DNA from: G963665495 sp963677785
Lineage (GTDB): Bacteria > Desulfobacterota > Desulfovibrionia > Desulfovibrionales > Desulfovibrionaceae
Assembly: GCA_963677785.2 (NCBI GenBank)
Contig: CAXXDH010000001.1
Coordinates: 124,001 to 188,000, forward strand
Reading direction: 5' to 3'
Length of the DNA stretch: 64,000 nucleotides
Below, piece after piece: positions 1 to 6,905 of this stretch (the first letter of the stretch is position 1; each line of letters starts with the position of its first letter). Made by a program: the position numbers and the translations under genes. The notes under the pieces are model-generated. The model did no database searches and was not told where the DNA came from. It saw only the letters and a program-made list of their open reading frames with translations.

Positions 1-568
1 CCATGGTCTCGATGGTGTAGTCGCCGGTCATCAGGCGCGAGGGCACGGTAATGACGGCGTTGAATTCCTGGCTGCCGTCAGTGGCTTTGCCCATGGTAAA
101 GTCAACGGCGTCGTTCTGGTACAACCCTTCGTTTTCCTTGAGTCCGATCAGTTGTTTGATCAGCAGGTCATGGTCGTCGGTCTTGGGTTCGATGGCGACT
201 TTGGCCAGTTCGGCTTCAGCGCTGACGGCCTCGCCCACGGCGTCGAGTTCGTACATGGGCTTGGAAGCGCCGATGAGGTAGAGATTGGGCACACCCTCGA
301 AATGGTAGGTGTTCATATTCATCCAGAGCAGCCCCAGGGCCTTGCCTTTTTGTTTCATGTGCAAGTCTGTGTCGGCGCCGATCATCCGGATGACCACTTC
401 GCTTCCGGCCGGAACCGTGCCGGTGACGTTCACTGTGGTGCCGTTATAAGTGGTGTTGATCTGCAGCGTCTCGGGTACGGCCTTCATGGTCACGGGGCTC
501 TGGGCCCAGGCCGGTACGCAGAGCAGCAGCAGGGCGGCGGCAACGAGAATGATGGATTGCGCTTTCAT
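1..568 (-). CDS. TIGR02186-like exported/membrane protein (partial, runs off left edge)
   Basis: The gene reads leftward from an ATG at 568 with GGAGG just upstream and is cut by the window edge, so only about 189 residues are visible. It opens with a Sec-type signal peptide (MKAQSIILVAAALLLLCVPAWA), followed by a beta-rich exported region. Content and position match the TIGR02186 / Alph_Pro_TM family of putative transmembrane proteins usually encoded next to TauE-type exporters; the expected C-terminal membrane helix lies outside the window. Its start follows the stop of the TauE gene by one base, so it is the third gene of a uspA-tauE-TIGR02186 operon. Its molecular role is not known. I infer that it works with the exporter at the membrane. 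Confidence 0.75.
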   Translation of the reverse strand, partial: MKAQSIILVAAALLLLCVPAWAQSPVTMKAVPETLQINTTYNGTTVNVTGTVPAGSEVVIRMIGADTDLHMKQKGKALGLLWMNMNTYHFEGVPNLYLIGASKPMYELDAVGEAVSAEAELAKVAIEPKTDDHDLLIKQLIGLKENEGLYQNDAVDFTMGKATDGSQEFNAVITVPSRLMTGDYTIETM

Positions 569-569
569 T

Positions 570-1508
570 TTAATGACCTCCCACATAGGCCAGCATGGTG
601 CTCGGCGTGGCCAGCAGTCCGTAGAGCATTTTACACATGACAGCCAGAACCAGTGAAGCCAGCAGAATTTTGAGCTGGTCGCCCTGGAGCTTCTGGCCGA
701 TTTTGGTGCCGAGCTGCGCGCCGATGGAGGAGCCCACCAGCATCAGGAAGGCCAGAACGAAGTCCACGGTGTGGTTGGTGGCGGACTGCATGATGGTGAC
801 GTTGATGCAGGTGAACAGAATCTGGAACAGGCTGGTGCCGACAACCACGTGCATGGGCATCCGCAGCAGGTAGACCATGACCGGAACCATGATGAAGCCG
901 CCGCCCACGCCCATGATGGCGGAGAGCACGCCTACCAGGGTGCCCAGAATCAACGGCATCAGCGCGGACATCCGGACGCCGGAACGGGTGAAATCCGTCT
1001 GAAAGGGCAGGGCGCTGAGCATGGAGCCCATTTTGGACTGCTTCTTGGGCTTGGCCGCTTCCGCTGCCGCGGGGGACTTGCTCTTTTTCATGGATTGCAG
1101 GCTTTCGATGAACATGTAGCCGCCCACAAATCCGAGCATCAGCACGTAGGTGATGTTGATCAGGAAGTCAGCGTTGCCCATGGCGCGCAGGACCTTGATG
1201 ACCTGGACGCCCAGGGTGCCGCCAACAACGCCGCCGATGAGCAGCATGATGCCCATCTTGATGTCCACGTTGCCCAGGCGGAAGTGGGCCAGCGTGCCGG
1301 AGGTGGAAGCGCCGACGATCTGGTTGGAGTCCGATGCGGCGGCAACGGTCGGCGGAATGCCGAACATGATCAGAAGAGGAGTCATCAAAAAGCCTCCGCC
1401 CACGCCGAAAATGCCGGAAAGCAGTCCCACAGCGCCGCCAAGGCCGAGAATGGTCAGGATATTCACGCTGTTGCCCGCGATCGGCAGATAAAGGTGTAAG
1501 AAATCCAT
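570..1508 (-). CDS. TauE/SafE family sulfite/organosulfonate exporter-like permease
   Basis: This is a 312-residue polytopic membrane protein with the two-repeat layout of the TauE/SafE (DUF81) family. The N-terminal half carries the GIFGVGGGFLMTPLL signature and the C-terminal half carries the matching IMGVGGGFIMVPV signature, separated by a Lys-rich cytoplasmic loop near residues 145-160. Members export sulfite, sulfonates or related small anions; the substrate here cannot be read from sequence. I chose the ATG at 1508 because AAGGA lies about 7 bases upstream. The ATG at 1514 overlaps the uspA stop as ATGA but leaves the Shine-Dalgarno too close. The gene sits between uspA and the TIGR02186-like gene and should be co-transcribed from the sigma-54 promoter at 1946-1961. 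Confidence 0.85.
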   Translation of the reverse strand: MDFLHLYLPIAGNSVNILTILGLGGAVGLLSGIFGVGGGFLMTPLLIMFGIPPTVAAASDSNQIVGASTSGTLAHFRLGNVDIKMGIMLLIGGVVGGTLGVQVIKVLRAMGNADFLINITYVLMLGFVGGYMFIESLQSMKKSKSPAAAEAAKPKKQSKMGSMLSALPFQTDFTRSGVRMSALMPLILGTLVGVLSAIMGVGGGFIMVPVMVYLLRMPMHVVVGTSLFQILFTCINVTIMQSATNHTVDFVLAFLMLVGSSIGAQLGTKIGQKLQGDQLKILLASLVLAVMCKMLYGLLATPSTMLAYVGGH

Positions 1509-1510
1509 TG

Positions 1511-1924
1511 TCATTTCCTTTTGTAATCCGATTTTCTCGGAGTAACTATTTCCACACGGCACGAAACCCGGTGGCGGATTTTCTGCAGGGAAGCCTGTTC
1601 GCGTTCATGCTCTTTGTCCCCGCTGGTGCCGTATTCGGTCACTAGCAATGTAATTTTGTTGTGTTTGACAAATGTAATCACCTCGTCTTCATAGTTCCCC
1701 TCCGAAATGAATGAATCAATATGCACTCCGTCCTCTCCGGCGGCCTCCACCAGCTGCTCGAGCTTGGTGCGATTTTCAGGATCGATGTCTTCCATCGATT
1801 TGCCAGGCCCAACCACCGTAAGGACGAACACCCGCGCATTGATTCTCCTGGCCAGGGCGACGGAGCGCGTCAACGCCTCCCAGGGGGTCATGCGGCTACT
1901 CATACTGACTAAAATACGTTCCAT
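1511..1924 (-). CDS. Universal stress protein-like (UspA domain)
   Basis: This 137-residue single-domain protein starts MERILVSMSS and has the alternating strand/helix pattern of the UspA fold, with VFVLTVVG as the second strand and ITLLVTEYG as a later one. The usual ATP-binding G-2x-G-9x-G motif is not obvious, so nucleotide binding is uncertain. GAGGAAAT precedes the ATG at a good distance. It is the first gene of the leftward operon with the TauE exporter, and its TGA sits immediately before that gene's start. A sigma-54 promoter lies about 22 bases upstream of the start codon. The divergent histidine kinase/NtrC-type regulator is the likely controller. A role as a stress or ligand sensor for the exporter is inferred. 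Confidence 0.75.
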   Translation of the reverse strand: MERILVSMSSRMTPWEALTRSVALARRINARVFVLTVVGPGKSMEDIDPENRTKLEQLVEAAGEDGVHIDSFISEGNYEDEVITFVKHNKITLLVTEYGTSGDKEHEREQASLQKIRHRVSCRVEIVTPRKSDYKRK

Positions 1925-1945
1925 GATTTCCTCGATTCCGGATCT

Positions 1946-1961
1946 AGCAACCGCGGTGCCA
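1946..1961 (-). promoter_or_regulatory. Sigma-54 (-24/-12) promoter of the uspA-tauE operon
   Basis: On the minus strand the sequence is TGGCACCGCGGTTGCT. It matches the sigma-54 consensus TGGCAC-N5-TTGCW exactly, with the GG and GC doublets correctly spaced. It lies about 22 bases before the uspA start codon, and two enhancer-like palindromes lie further upstream. The neighbouring regulator has the GAFTGA loop needed to contact sigma-54. Confidence 0.85.
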
Positions 1962-2025
1962 AGCGAAATTATCTTTTGAAAACAGTTGGTTGAAAAATTT
2001 TATGCAAAAAAAACCAATCTGCTGG

Positions 2026-2040
2026 GTTTCAATGTGGAAC
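2026..2040. promoter_or_regulatory. Enhancer-like operator, copy 1 (GTTTCAATGTGGAAC)
   Basis: This 15-base imperfect palindrome reads GTTCCACATTGAAAC on the minus strand and fits GTTCCA-N3-TGAAAC. Its centre is about 73 bases upstream of the -24 element of the leftward sigma-54 promoter and 42 bases (four helical turns) from copy 2. I infer that it binds the activator encoded at 3693-5039. Confidence 0.65.
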
Positions 2041-2067
2041 GTGAAAAAAAGAATTATCTCTGGACAT

Positions 2068-2082
2068 GTTCCATTTTGAAAC
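2068..2082. promoter_or_regulatory. Enhancer-like operator, copy 2 (GTTCCATTTTGAAAC)
   Basis: Second copy of GTTCCA-N3-TGAAAC in the gap between the divergent operons, about 115 bases upstream of the -24 element. The 42-base spacing from copy 1 puts both on the same DNA face, as expected for cooperative binding by an NtrC-type oligomer. Confidence 0.65.
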
Positions 2083-2211
2083 ATAGGATGCCCCACGGAT
2101 GACAAGGGAATTTTGTATTGAAAAAAAGTAGGCCCGTATGTCGGGAAGCTTTTGCTTTTTTCGTTCGGGGCGGTGTGCCGTCTCCGGCCTCTGATGCATA
2201 AAGGAATGTCT

Positions 2212-3696
2212 ATGGATTCTCAGAGCTGTACGCTGCCGGTGGCGCCCAGCACCAAACTGGGCACGTTCTGGCGCTCCATCAAGGGCAAGATGTTTCTGGT
2301 GTTCGTGGCGGCGTTCGTGTCGGTCCTGGCGCTGGCGCTGCTGAACTACTGGAGTCTGGACATGGTCAAAGAGCGGCTGCTGCTGCTCGAACGCTATGAG
2401 GATTTACTGAACAATATTCTGGAAGTCCGGCGCTTTGAAAAAAATTATCTGCTGTATGAAGATGCCAGCAGCCTGCAGGAGGGCATAGACTACCTGGGGC
2501 GTATCGCCATGCTCGTGGAAGAGCTGCAGCCCGACATGCGCGAGGTGGTAGGCAAACAACAGTTTGAGCAGGTGAAAAACATCTGCGCGGAATACCGGCA
2601 GATCATCGAGGCGGCCAAGGGCGAGAAAACGCCCAACCGTACGGAGCAGGCGCGTATCCGGGAGCTGGGCAAGCAGATGGTGGAGGCCGCGGAAGCCATG
2701 CTGAATACCAAGCGGCAGCGTATCCACAAGGCCATAGTCCGGACGTCGTTGATTCCGTTCATCTCCATTGTGGTGTTCATTCTGGTCATGGTGCTGGTGA
2801 TGAAGCTCATAGCCGTGGGCCTGCTCAAGCCCCTGGGCATCGTCCGCCAGACCACCCAGCGCGTGGCCCGGGGGGATTTCCGGCCCATTCCGCTCAAGGA
2901 ACGGGAGATCGAGGAAATCTCCGGCCTGATCGGCGCGTTCAACCGCATGGCCTACGAGCTGGAGACCAACCAGGAAGACCTGCTTCAGGCCAGGAAAATC
3001 GCGGCTCTGGGTACGTTCACGGCGGGCATCGCGCACGAGCTCAACAACCCCATCAACAACATCTCGCTCACGGCCGAGACCCTCAATGACCTTTACGCGG
3101 ACGAACTGGACGCGGACGCGGGCGAAATGATCCAGGACATCATCCTGCAGACCGAGCGGGCCAGCGACATTGTCCGCAATCTCCTGGATTTTTCGCGTAC
3201 CGAGCAACCCGCGTTCAAACATCTGGCCCTGCGGGAGGTTTTGCAGAGTACGGTCAAGCTGGTCAAAAACCAGCTGCTTATGGCCGGCGTCAGCCTGGAC
3301 GTCTCCATCCCGGAGGATCTGCCCCGGGTGGACGGCAACATGCAGAACCTGCAGCAGGTCTTCATGAACCTGCTGATCAACGCCATCCAGGCCATGCCCG
3401 AGGGCGGCAATATCGGCATTCGCGCCGCGTCCGAGCCGCAGGGCGCCGTGCGGATCGACATCAGCGATACGGGCGTGGGCATTGATCCGCAGAAGCAGCA
3501 GCATATCTTCGAGCCCTTTTTCACCACCAAGGAAGTGGGCAAAGGCACGGGCCTGGGCCTTTCGGTGACCTACTCCATCGTCAAACGCCACGGCGGCCGG
3601 ATGGAGGTCAAAAGCGAGCCCGGCCAAGGTTCGGTCTTTTCCGTGTTTCTGCCCGTGGACAGAGAGAAAACGGCATCCGACGGGACCGCGCCATGA
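2212..3696 (+). CDS. Membrane sensor histidine kinase (NtrB/ZraS-like, HAMP)
   Basis: A 494-residue sensor. A transmembrane helix at about 27-47 is followed by an extracytoplasmic helical domain, a second helix at about 184-208, a HAMP linker, a dimerisation domain with phospho-acceptor His275 in GIAHELNNPINN, and an ATPase domain with N (NLLINAIQ), G1 (DTGVGI), F and G2 (GTGLGL) boxes. I chose the ATG at 2212 because AAAGGA lies 6 bases upstream. The helical input domain resembles four-helix-bundle sensors, and the ligand is unknown. The gene is divergent from the uspA-tauE operon and overlaps the response regulator as ATGA, so the pair is translationally coupled. The likely output is control of sigma-54 promoters at 1946 and 5870. 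Confidence 0.9.
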   Translation: MDSQSCTLPVAPSTKLGTFWRSIKGKMFLVFVAAFVSVLALALLNYWSLDMVKERLLLLERYEDLLNNILEVRRFEKNYLLYEDASSLQEGIDYLGRIAMLVEELQPDMREVVGKQQFEQVKNICAEYRQIIEAAKGEKTPNRTEQARIRELGKQMVEAAEAMLNTKRQRIHKAIVRTSLIPFISIVVFILVMVLVMKLIAVGLLKPLGIVRQTTQRVARGDFRPIPLKEREIEEISGLIGAFNRMAYELETNQEDLLQARKIAALGTFTAGIAHELNNPINNISLTAETLNDLYADELDADAGEMIQDIILQTERASDIVRNLLDFSRTEQPAFKHLALREVLQSTVKLVKNQLLMAGVSLDVSIPEDLPRVDGNMQNLQQVFMNLLINAIQAMPEGGNIGIRAASEPQGAVRIDISDTGVGIDPQKQQHIFEPFFTTKEVGKGTGLGLSVTYSIVKRHGGRMEVKSEPGQGSVFSVFLPVDREKTASDGTAP

Positions 3697-5039
3697 GCCG
3701 GACGCGTATCGCGGTCATCGACGACGAGTCCGTTGTCTGCCGTCGCTTGAGCCAGGCGCTCAGCAAGGACGGCTACGAGGTGGAAACCTTTGCCACGGGC
3801 AAGTCCTTTCTGGCCCGCCTGGGCGAAACCGGCTTCGACGTGGTGCTCTCGGATCTGCGCTTGCCGGACATCACCGGTATGGACATCCTCGAGATGGTCA
3901 AGGCCCGGCGGCCGGAGTCCGAGGTGATCATGATCACCGGCTACGGCACCATTGATTCTGCCATTTCCGCCATCAAATCAGGGGCCTATCATTACGTTTC
4001 CAAACCCGTGAAGCTGGACGAAATACGCGTATTGATCCGGGGCGCGTTGGAAAAAATCTCCATGCGCCTGGAGAACCTGCGCCTGCGCGAGGCCCTGCGC
4101 GACGACGGCGGCCTGGGCGCGATCATTGGTTCGAGCCTACCCATGCAGGAGCTTTTCTCTCTGATCCGGAAGGTGGCTCCCGTGGACTGCAACGTGCTGC
4201 TGCAGGGGCAGAGCGGAACGGGCAAGGCATTGGTGGCCCGGGCCATTCACAACCTCAGCCCGCGTACGGATAAGCCCTTCATGATGTTCAACTGCGGCGG
4301 CTTTACCGAGGAGCTCATCAGCAGCGAACTTTTCGGCTATGAAAAGGGCGCTTTCACCGGCGCGACCGCCACCAAGATCGGGCTGCTGGAGTCGGCCTAC
4401 GGCGGTACGGTCTTTCTGGACGAAATCGGTGAGATGCCGCTGACCATGCAGGTCAAGCTGCTGCACGTGCTCCAGGAGCGCCGGATCATGCGCGTGGGCG
4501 GCACCAAGGCCATCGACCTGGACATCCGCGTGGTTGCCGCCACCAACAAGGACCTCAAGCAGGAAGTCTCGGAAGGCAATTTCCGCGAGGACCTGTATTT
4601 CCGGCTCAACGTGGTCTCCATCCACCTGCCCGCGCTTTCCGAACGCGACGAGGATATTCCGCTGCTGGCGCGCCACTTCATGGAAAAATACAGCCTGGCC
4701 TTTCACAAGAACGTGAGCTCCATCCAGCCCCAGGCCCTGAGCCTGCTCACCAGCTACAGCTTTCCCGGCAACGTCCGCGAGCTCGAAAATATCATCGAGC
4801 GCGCCGTGGCCCTGACCGACTGCGACGAAATCCGGCTCCAGGACCTGCCCAGCGACCTGCAGGACTTCGAAGTCGATACCGTGGAAGGCGAAGGCTTGCT
4901 GACCATGGAAGAGCTCGAACGCCGCCACATCGCCAACGTCCTGGAAAAAACCGCGTATAATAAAGGCCTCGCCGCCCAGATCCTCAATATCCCCCGTACG
5001 ACCCTCTGGCGCAAACTGAAGCAGTACGGCCTGGAATAA
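3693..5039 (+). CDS. Sigma-54-dependent response regulator (NtrC/ZraR type)
   Basis: A 448-residue regulator in the classical three-domain order. The receiver has phospho-acceptor Asp54 (LSDLRLPD) and the conserved Lys in SKPVK. The AAA+ domain has Walker A GQSGTGK (172-178), the sigma-54 contact loop GAFTGA (219-224), Walker B VFLDEIGEM and an arginine finger region. The C-terminus is a Fis-type helix-turn-helix (NKGLAAQILNIPRTTLWRKLKQ). The intact GAFTGA loop means it can open sigma-54 promoters. It overlaps the kinase gene by four bases. Its probable targets are the promoters beside GTTCCA-N3-TGAAAC at 2026, 2068 and 5770, an inference from proximity and motif sharing. Confidence 0.93.
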   Translation: MSRTRIAVIDDESVVCRRLSQALSKDGYEVETFATGKSFLARLGETGFDVVLSDLRLPDITGMDILEMVKARRPESEVIMITGYGTIDSAISAIKSGAYHYVSKPVKLDEIRVLIRGALEKISMRLENLRLREALRDDGGLGAIIGSSLPMQELFSLIRKVAPVDCNVLLQGQSGTGKALVARAIHNLSPRTDKPFMMFNCGGFTEELISSELFGYEKGAFTGATATKIGLLESAYGGTVFLDEIGEMPLTMQVKLLHVLQERRIMRVGGTKAIDLDIRVVAATNKDLKQEVSEGNFREDLYFRLNVVSIHLPALSERDEDIPLLARHFMEKYSLAFHKNVSSIQPQALSLLTSYSFPGNVRELENIIERAVALTDCDEIRLQDLPSDLQDFEVDTVEGEGLLTMEELERRHIANVLEKTAYNKGLAAQILNIPRTTLWRKLKQYGLE

Positions 5040-5166
5040 GGGAGGAGGGAAGGAAAGCAGGAAAGGAACGGCGGAGTGATAAATGGTCGCTGCACCAAGC
5101 CCCGCAGGTGATATGATCTTCCCTTGCCCCCCGCAGTATGTTGGGAAGGATAGACAAACGGGTAAT

Positions 5167-5191
5167 CCTGTATTACAGTATGTCATACAGG
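5167..5191. promoter_or_regulatory. Inverted repeat, probable toxin-antitoxin operator
   Basis: Arms CCTGTATTACA and TGTCATACAGG form a 25-base inverted repeat with one mismatch. The right arm runs into the ribosome-binding site of the antitoxin gene. This is where ribbon-helix-helix antitoxins normally bind to repress their own operon. Confidence 0.6.
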
Positions 5192-5200
5192 AGGTGTTTT

Positions 5201-5443
5201 ATGTCAGCACTTGTCAGTACGCGATTCGATGAGGAAACCTTGGCGCGTTTGGATGAAGCAGCCGCCGCTTTGGGGCGGACGCGTTCATCGTTAATTAAAG
5301 ATGCTGTAACCCATTATCTTGAATATTTGATGTGGTATTCCGCCGAAGTACAAAAAGGAATTGATGCGGCGGACGCTGGTTTGACAAAATCTCATGCAGA
5401 AGTCGGTGCTATTTTGAAAGCCGCTGGTGTTGTCCTTGATTAA
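5201..5443 (+). CDS. CopG/RHH-type antitoxin
   Basis: An 80-residue protein whose N-terminus has the ribbon-helix-helix pattern: a short strand (LVSTRFDEET), then helix LARLDEAAAALG, turn RTRSS, and helix LIKDAVTHYLEYL. The acidic C-terminal tail probably wraps the toxin. I chose the ATG at 5201 because AGGAGG lies 8 bases upstream. The toxin gene starts 17 bases before this gene's stop, as is usual for these pairs. Base composition is closer to AT-rich than the flanking regulator genes, which suggests later arrival. It should neutralise the downstream ParE/RelE-like protein and autoregulate through the inverted repeat at 5167-5191. Confidence 0.85.
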   Translation: MSALVSTRFDEETLARLDEAAAALGRTRSSLIKDAVTHYLEYLMWYSAEVQKGIDAADAGLTKSHAEVGAILKAAGVVLD

Positions 5444-5708
5444 CTGGACACAACCCGCGATTAACGATTTGCTCGATATTTTACGTTTTTTTGAAGAACA
5501 AGAGGAGGAGTGCGAAGTCGGTAAGAAGCTTGTTGCTCGCCTCTATTCCTCCGCCGAAAGGCTGCGCATCTTCCCTCGATCCGGACGGAGAGGTCTCGTA
5601 CACGGCACCCGTGAACTTATCCATCCGCAACTGCCGTATTTTCTGGTCTACCGTATAAGTGATTCCCGGATTGATGTGCTCCGCGTCATACACATGTCGA
5701 AATTGTGA
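5427..5708 (+). CDS. RelE/ParE family toxin
   Basis: A 93-residue protein with the ParE/RelE pattern: WTQPAINDLLDILRFFEE at the N-terminus, an Arg-rich middle (ERLRIFPRSGRRG), and the C-terminal strands YFLVYRI and IDVLRVIHMSK. The family either poisons gyrase (ParE) or cleaves mRNA on the ribosome (RelE). The RxxP...G and VYR...VLRVIH pattern favours ParE. The start is probably the GTG at 5427, with TTG alternatives at 5430 and 5436, all inside the antitoxin gene. Overlap and order antitoxin-then-toxin support a functional module. It separates the two-component pair from the small gene that seems to belong to its regulon. Confidence 0.82.
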   Translation: MLSLINWTQPAINDLLDILRFFEEQEEECEVGKKLVARLYSSAERLRIFPRSGRRGLVHGTRELIHPQLPYFLVYRISDSRIDVLRVIHMSKL

Positions 5709-5769
5709 CCGGCGTATTGTAATTGACCATATGATTTCGGGCGTTGCTTTTTTGGATTTATATTCTCAC

Positions 5770-5784
5770 GTTCCAATCTGAAAC
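5770..5784. promoter_or_regulatory. Enhancer-like operator, copy 3 (GTTCCAATCTGAAAC)
   Basis: Third match to GTTCCA-N3-TGAAAC in the window. Its centre is about 94 bases upstream of the -24 element of the promoter at 5870-5885, matching the arrangement before uspA. It links the small gene at 5923 to the same regulator. Confidence 0.65.
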
Positions 5785-5869
5785 ATCCCTATCTTTTTCT
5801 CTCTGCCGTCATTTTGTTTTCACTTGAGTATTTTTAATAATATCAAGGTATTTGAAAAATAACGCAGTC

Positions 5870-5885
5870 TGGCTTGCTTTTTGCT
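5870..5885 (+). promoter_or_regulatory. Sigma-54 (-24/-12) promoter of the small gene at 5923
   Basis: TGGCTTGCTTTTTGCT carries the invariant GG and GC doublets at the correct spacing, and TTTTTGCT is a strong -12 element. The start codon follows about 37 bases downstream, after an AAGGAG ribosome-binding site. Confidence 0.75.
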
Positions 5886-5922
5886 TGTTGTGAAGAAACT
5901 CGAAATAAGCAAGGAGACCCCC

Positions 5923-6102
5923 ATGTTTCGCTTTGTTGAAAAAATCGAACGTATGGCTGCCGCCGTGGGCATGGCCGAAGGCAATCTTCTGGACGAGGCC
6001 ACGGACATCATGGACGGCAAATACGAGCAGGCCGAGCTGCGCTTTGTCCGGGACGGAGAGAAAAAACAAGCTCCCCGGCAGCGTCCGCGTCTGCACGTCT
6101 AG
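5923..6102 (+). CDS. Small orphan protein (59 aa) with sigma-54 promoter
   Basis: A 59-residue soluble protein, not recognised. It is preceded by AAGGAG 7 bases before the ATG. An N-terminal helical segment (FRFVEKIERMAAAVGMAEG) and an acidic middle are followed by a basic, Arg-rich tail (KKQAPRQRPRLHV). There is no signal peptide, membrane segment or cysteine. The -24/-12 promoter at 5870 and the operator at 5770 argue that it is real and controlled by the regulator at 3693. The toxin-antitoxin genes may have been inserted between it and the regulator. A small adaptor or regulatory protein tied to the exporter response is possible but is only a guess. Confidence 0.65.
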   Translation: MFRFVEKIERMAAAVGMAEGNLLDEATDIMDGKYEQAELRFVRDGEKKQAPRQRPRLHV

Positions 6103-6589
6103 CAGCCGAACAAAATTTCCGCGCGTATTACCAGCTGCGCGCAACCCTATTTCTCAACCACCATACCCCCACAAGCTGGTTGCAGAATGCGCTTCTTCCG
6201 AAGCACTCTGCGTTGTCCGCGCCGCCTTGCCAGTGGCGGCGCGGCAACACGGGAGTGCTGTCTTTTTTTGTCCTGAACATATGATCAAAGAATCACCCCG
6301 TCTTTTTTTCATAATTTGCATATTTCAAATTTAATAATTTTTGGGTAGATTAAGTAAACTGTTGCACATAAGATGAACTATATTTTTGTCTGTCATTGCG
6401 CGATACTAACTTGTTTGCATAGTAGTATAGTGATTTTTCAAAAAAAATGTTATTTGTCATGGCAGGTTATACTTATAACAATAATAAATGGATATATAAT
6501 ATACTTGTTTTTTGGTTAAAATTGATATTTAGTTTTGTTAGATGTCATGCTCCGATTTTCGCAATGTTACTTGTTTTAGCTATAAGTAA
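6103..6589. other. AT-rich intergenic region, no gene seen
   Basis: About 490 bases. The part from 6300 is strongly AT-rich and unlike the flanking genes. No open frame with a ribosome-binding site was found on either strand. It lies just before the pentapeptide-repeat remnant and may be decayed DNA. Confidence 0.5.
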
Positions 6590-6697
6590 CTCAAAATTGC
6601 CAATCAAATAGGCGTAAAACTCAACGGTGCCATCTTCCTCGATGAACAAGAGCCTGACGCTTCAGAACCACCCACGGAACAGTCATTAGACGAGTAA
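6590..6697 (+). pseudogene. Decayed C-terminus of a pentapeptide-repeat protein
   Basis: The frame ending at TAA 6695-6697 reads GVKLNGAIFLDEQEPD and continues with an acidic tail ending in LDE. This matches the end of the intact downstream protein (GVDLAGAVFLDECKQN, also with an acidic tail). The frame is closed upstream by TAA at 6587 and has no start or repeats left. It is therefore most likely the remnant of a second, tandem copy of the gene at 6906. Confidence 0.65.
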
Positions 6698-6905
6698 TTC
6701 ACTCTACCTTTGCCAGCCTGCTTGTCAGATTCGGCAAAACGTAAGTCCAATCTCCCCCGGCCGCCCTCTCGTTTTTTCTCGCCATTCTGCTTAAAAAAAC
6801 CTTAAGGTGAATTGCCAAAGAGCCGATCTATTGGCACAAGATATTCACTTTTCTGTAACTCTTTGTTAACGTGCTTTGGATCACCACGCAAAAGGAGGGG
6901 GCCCC

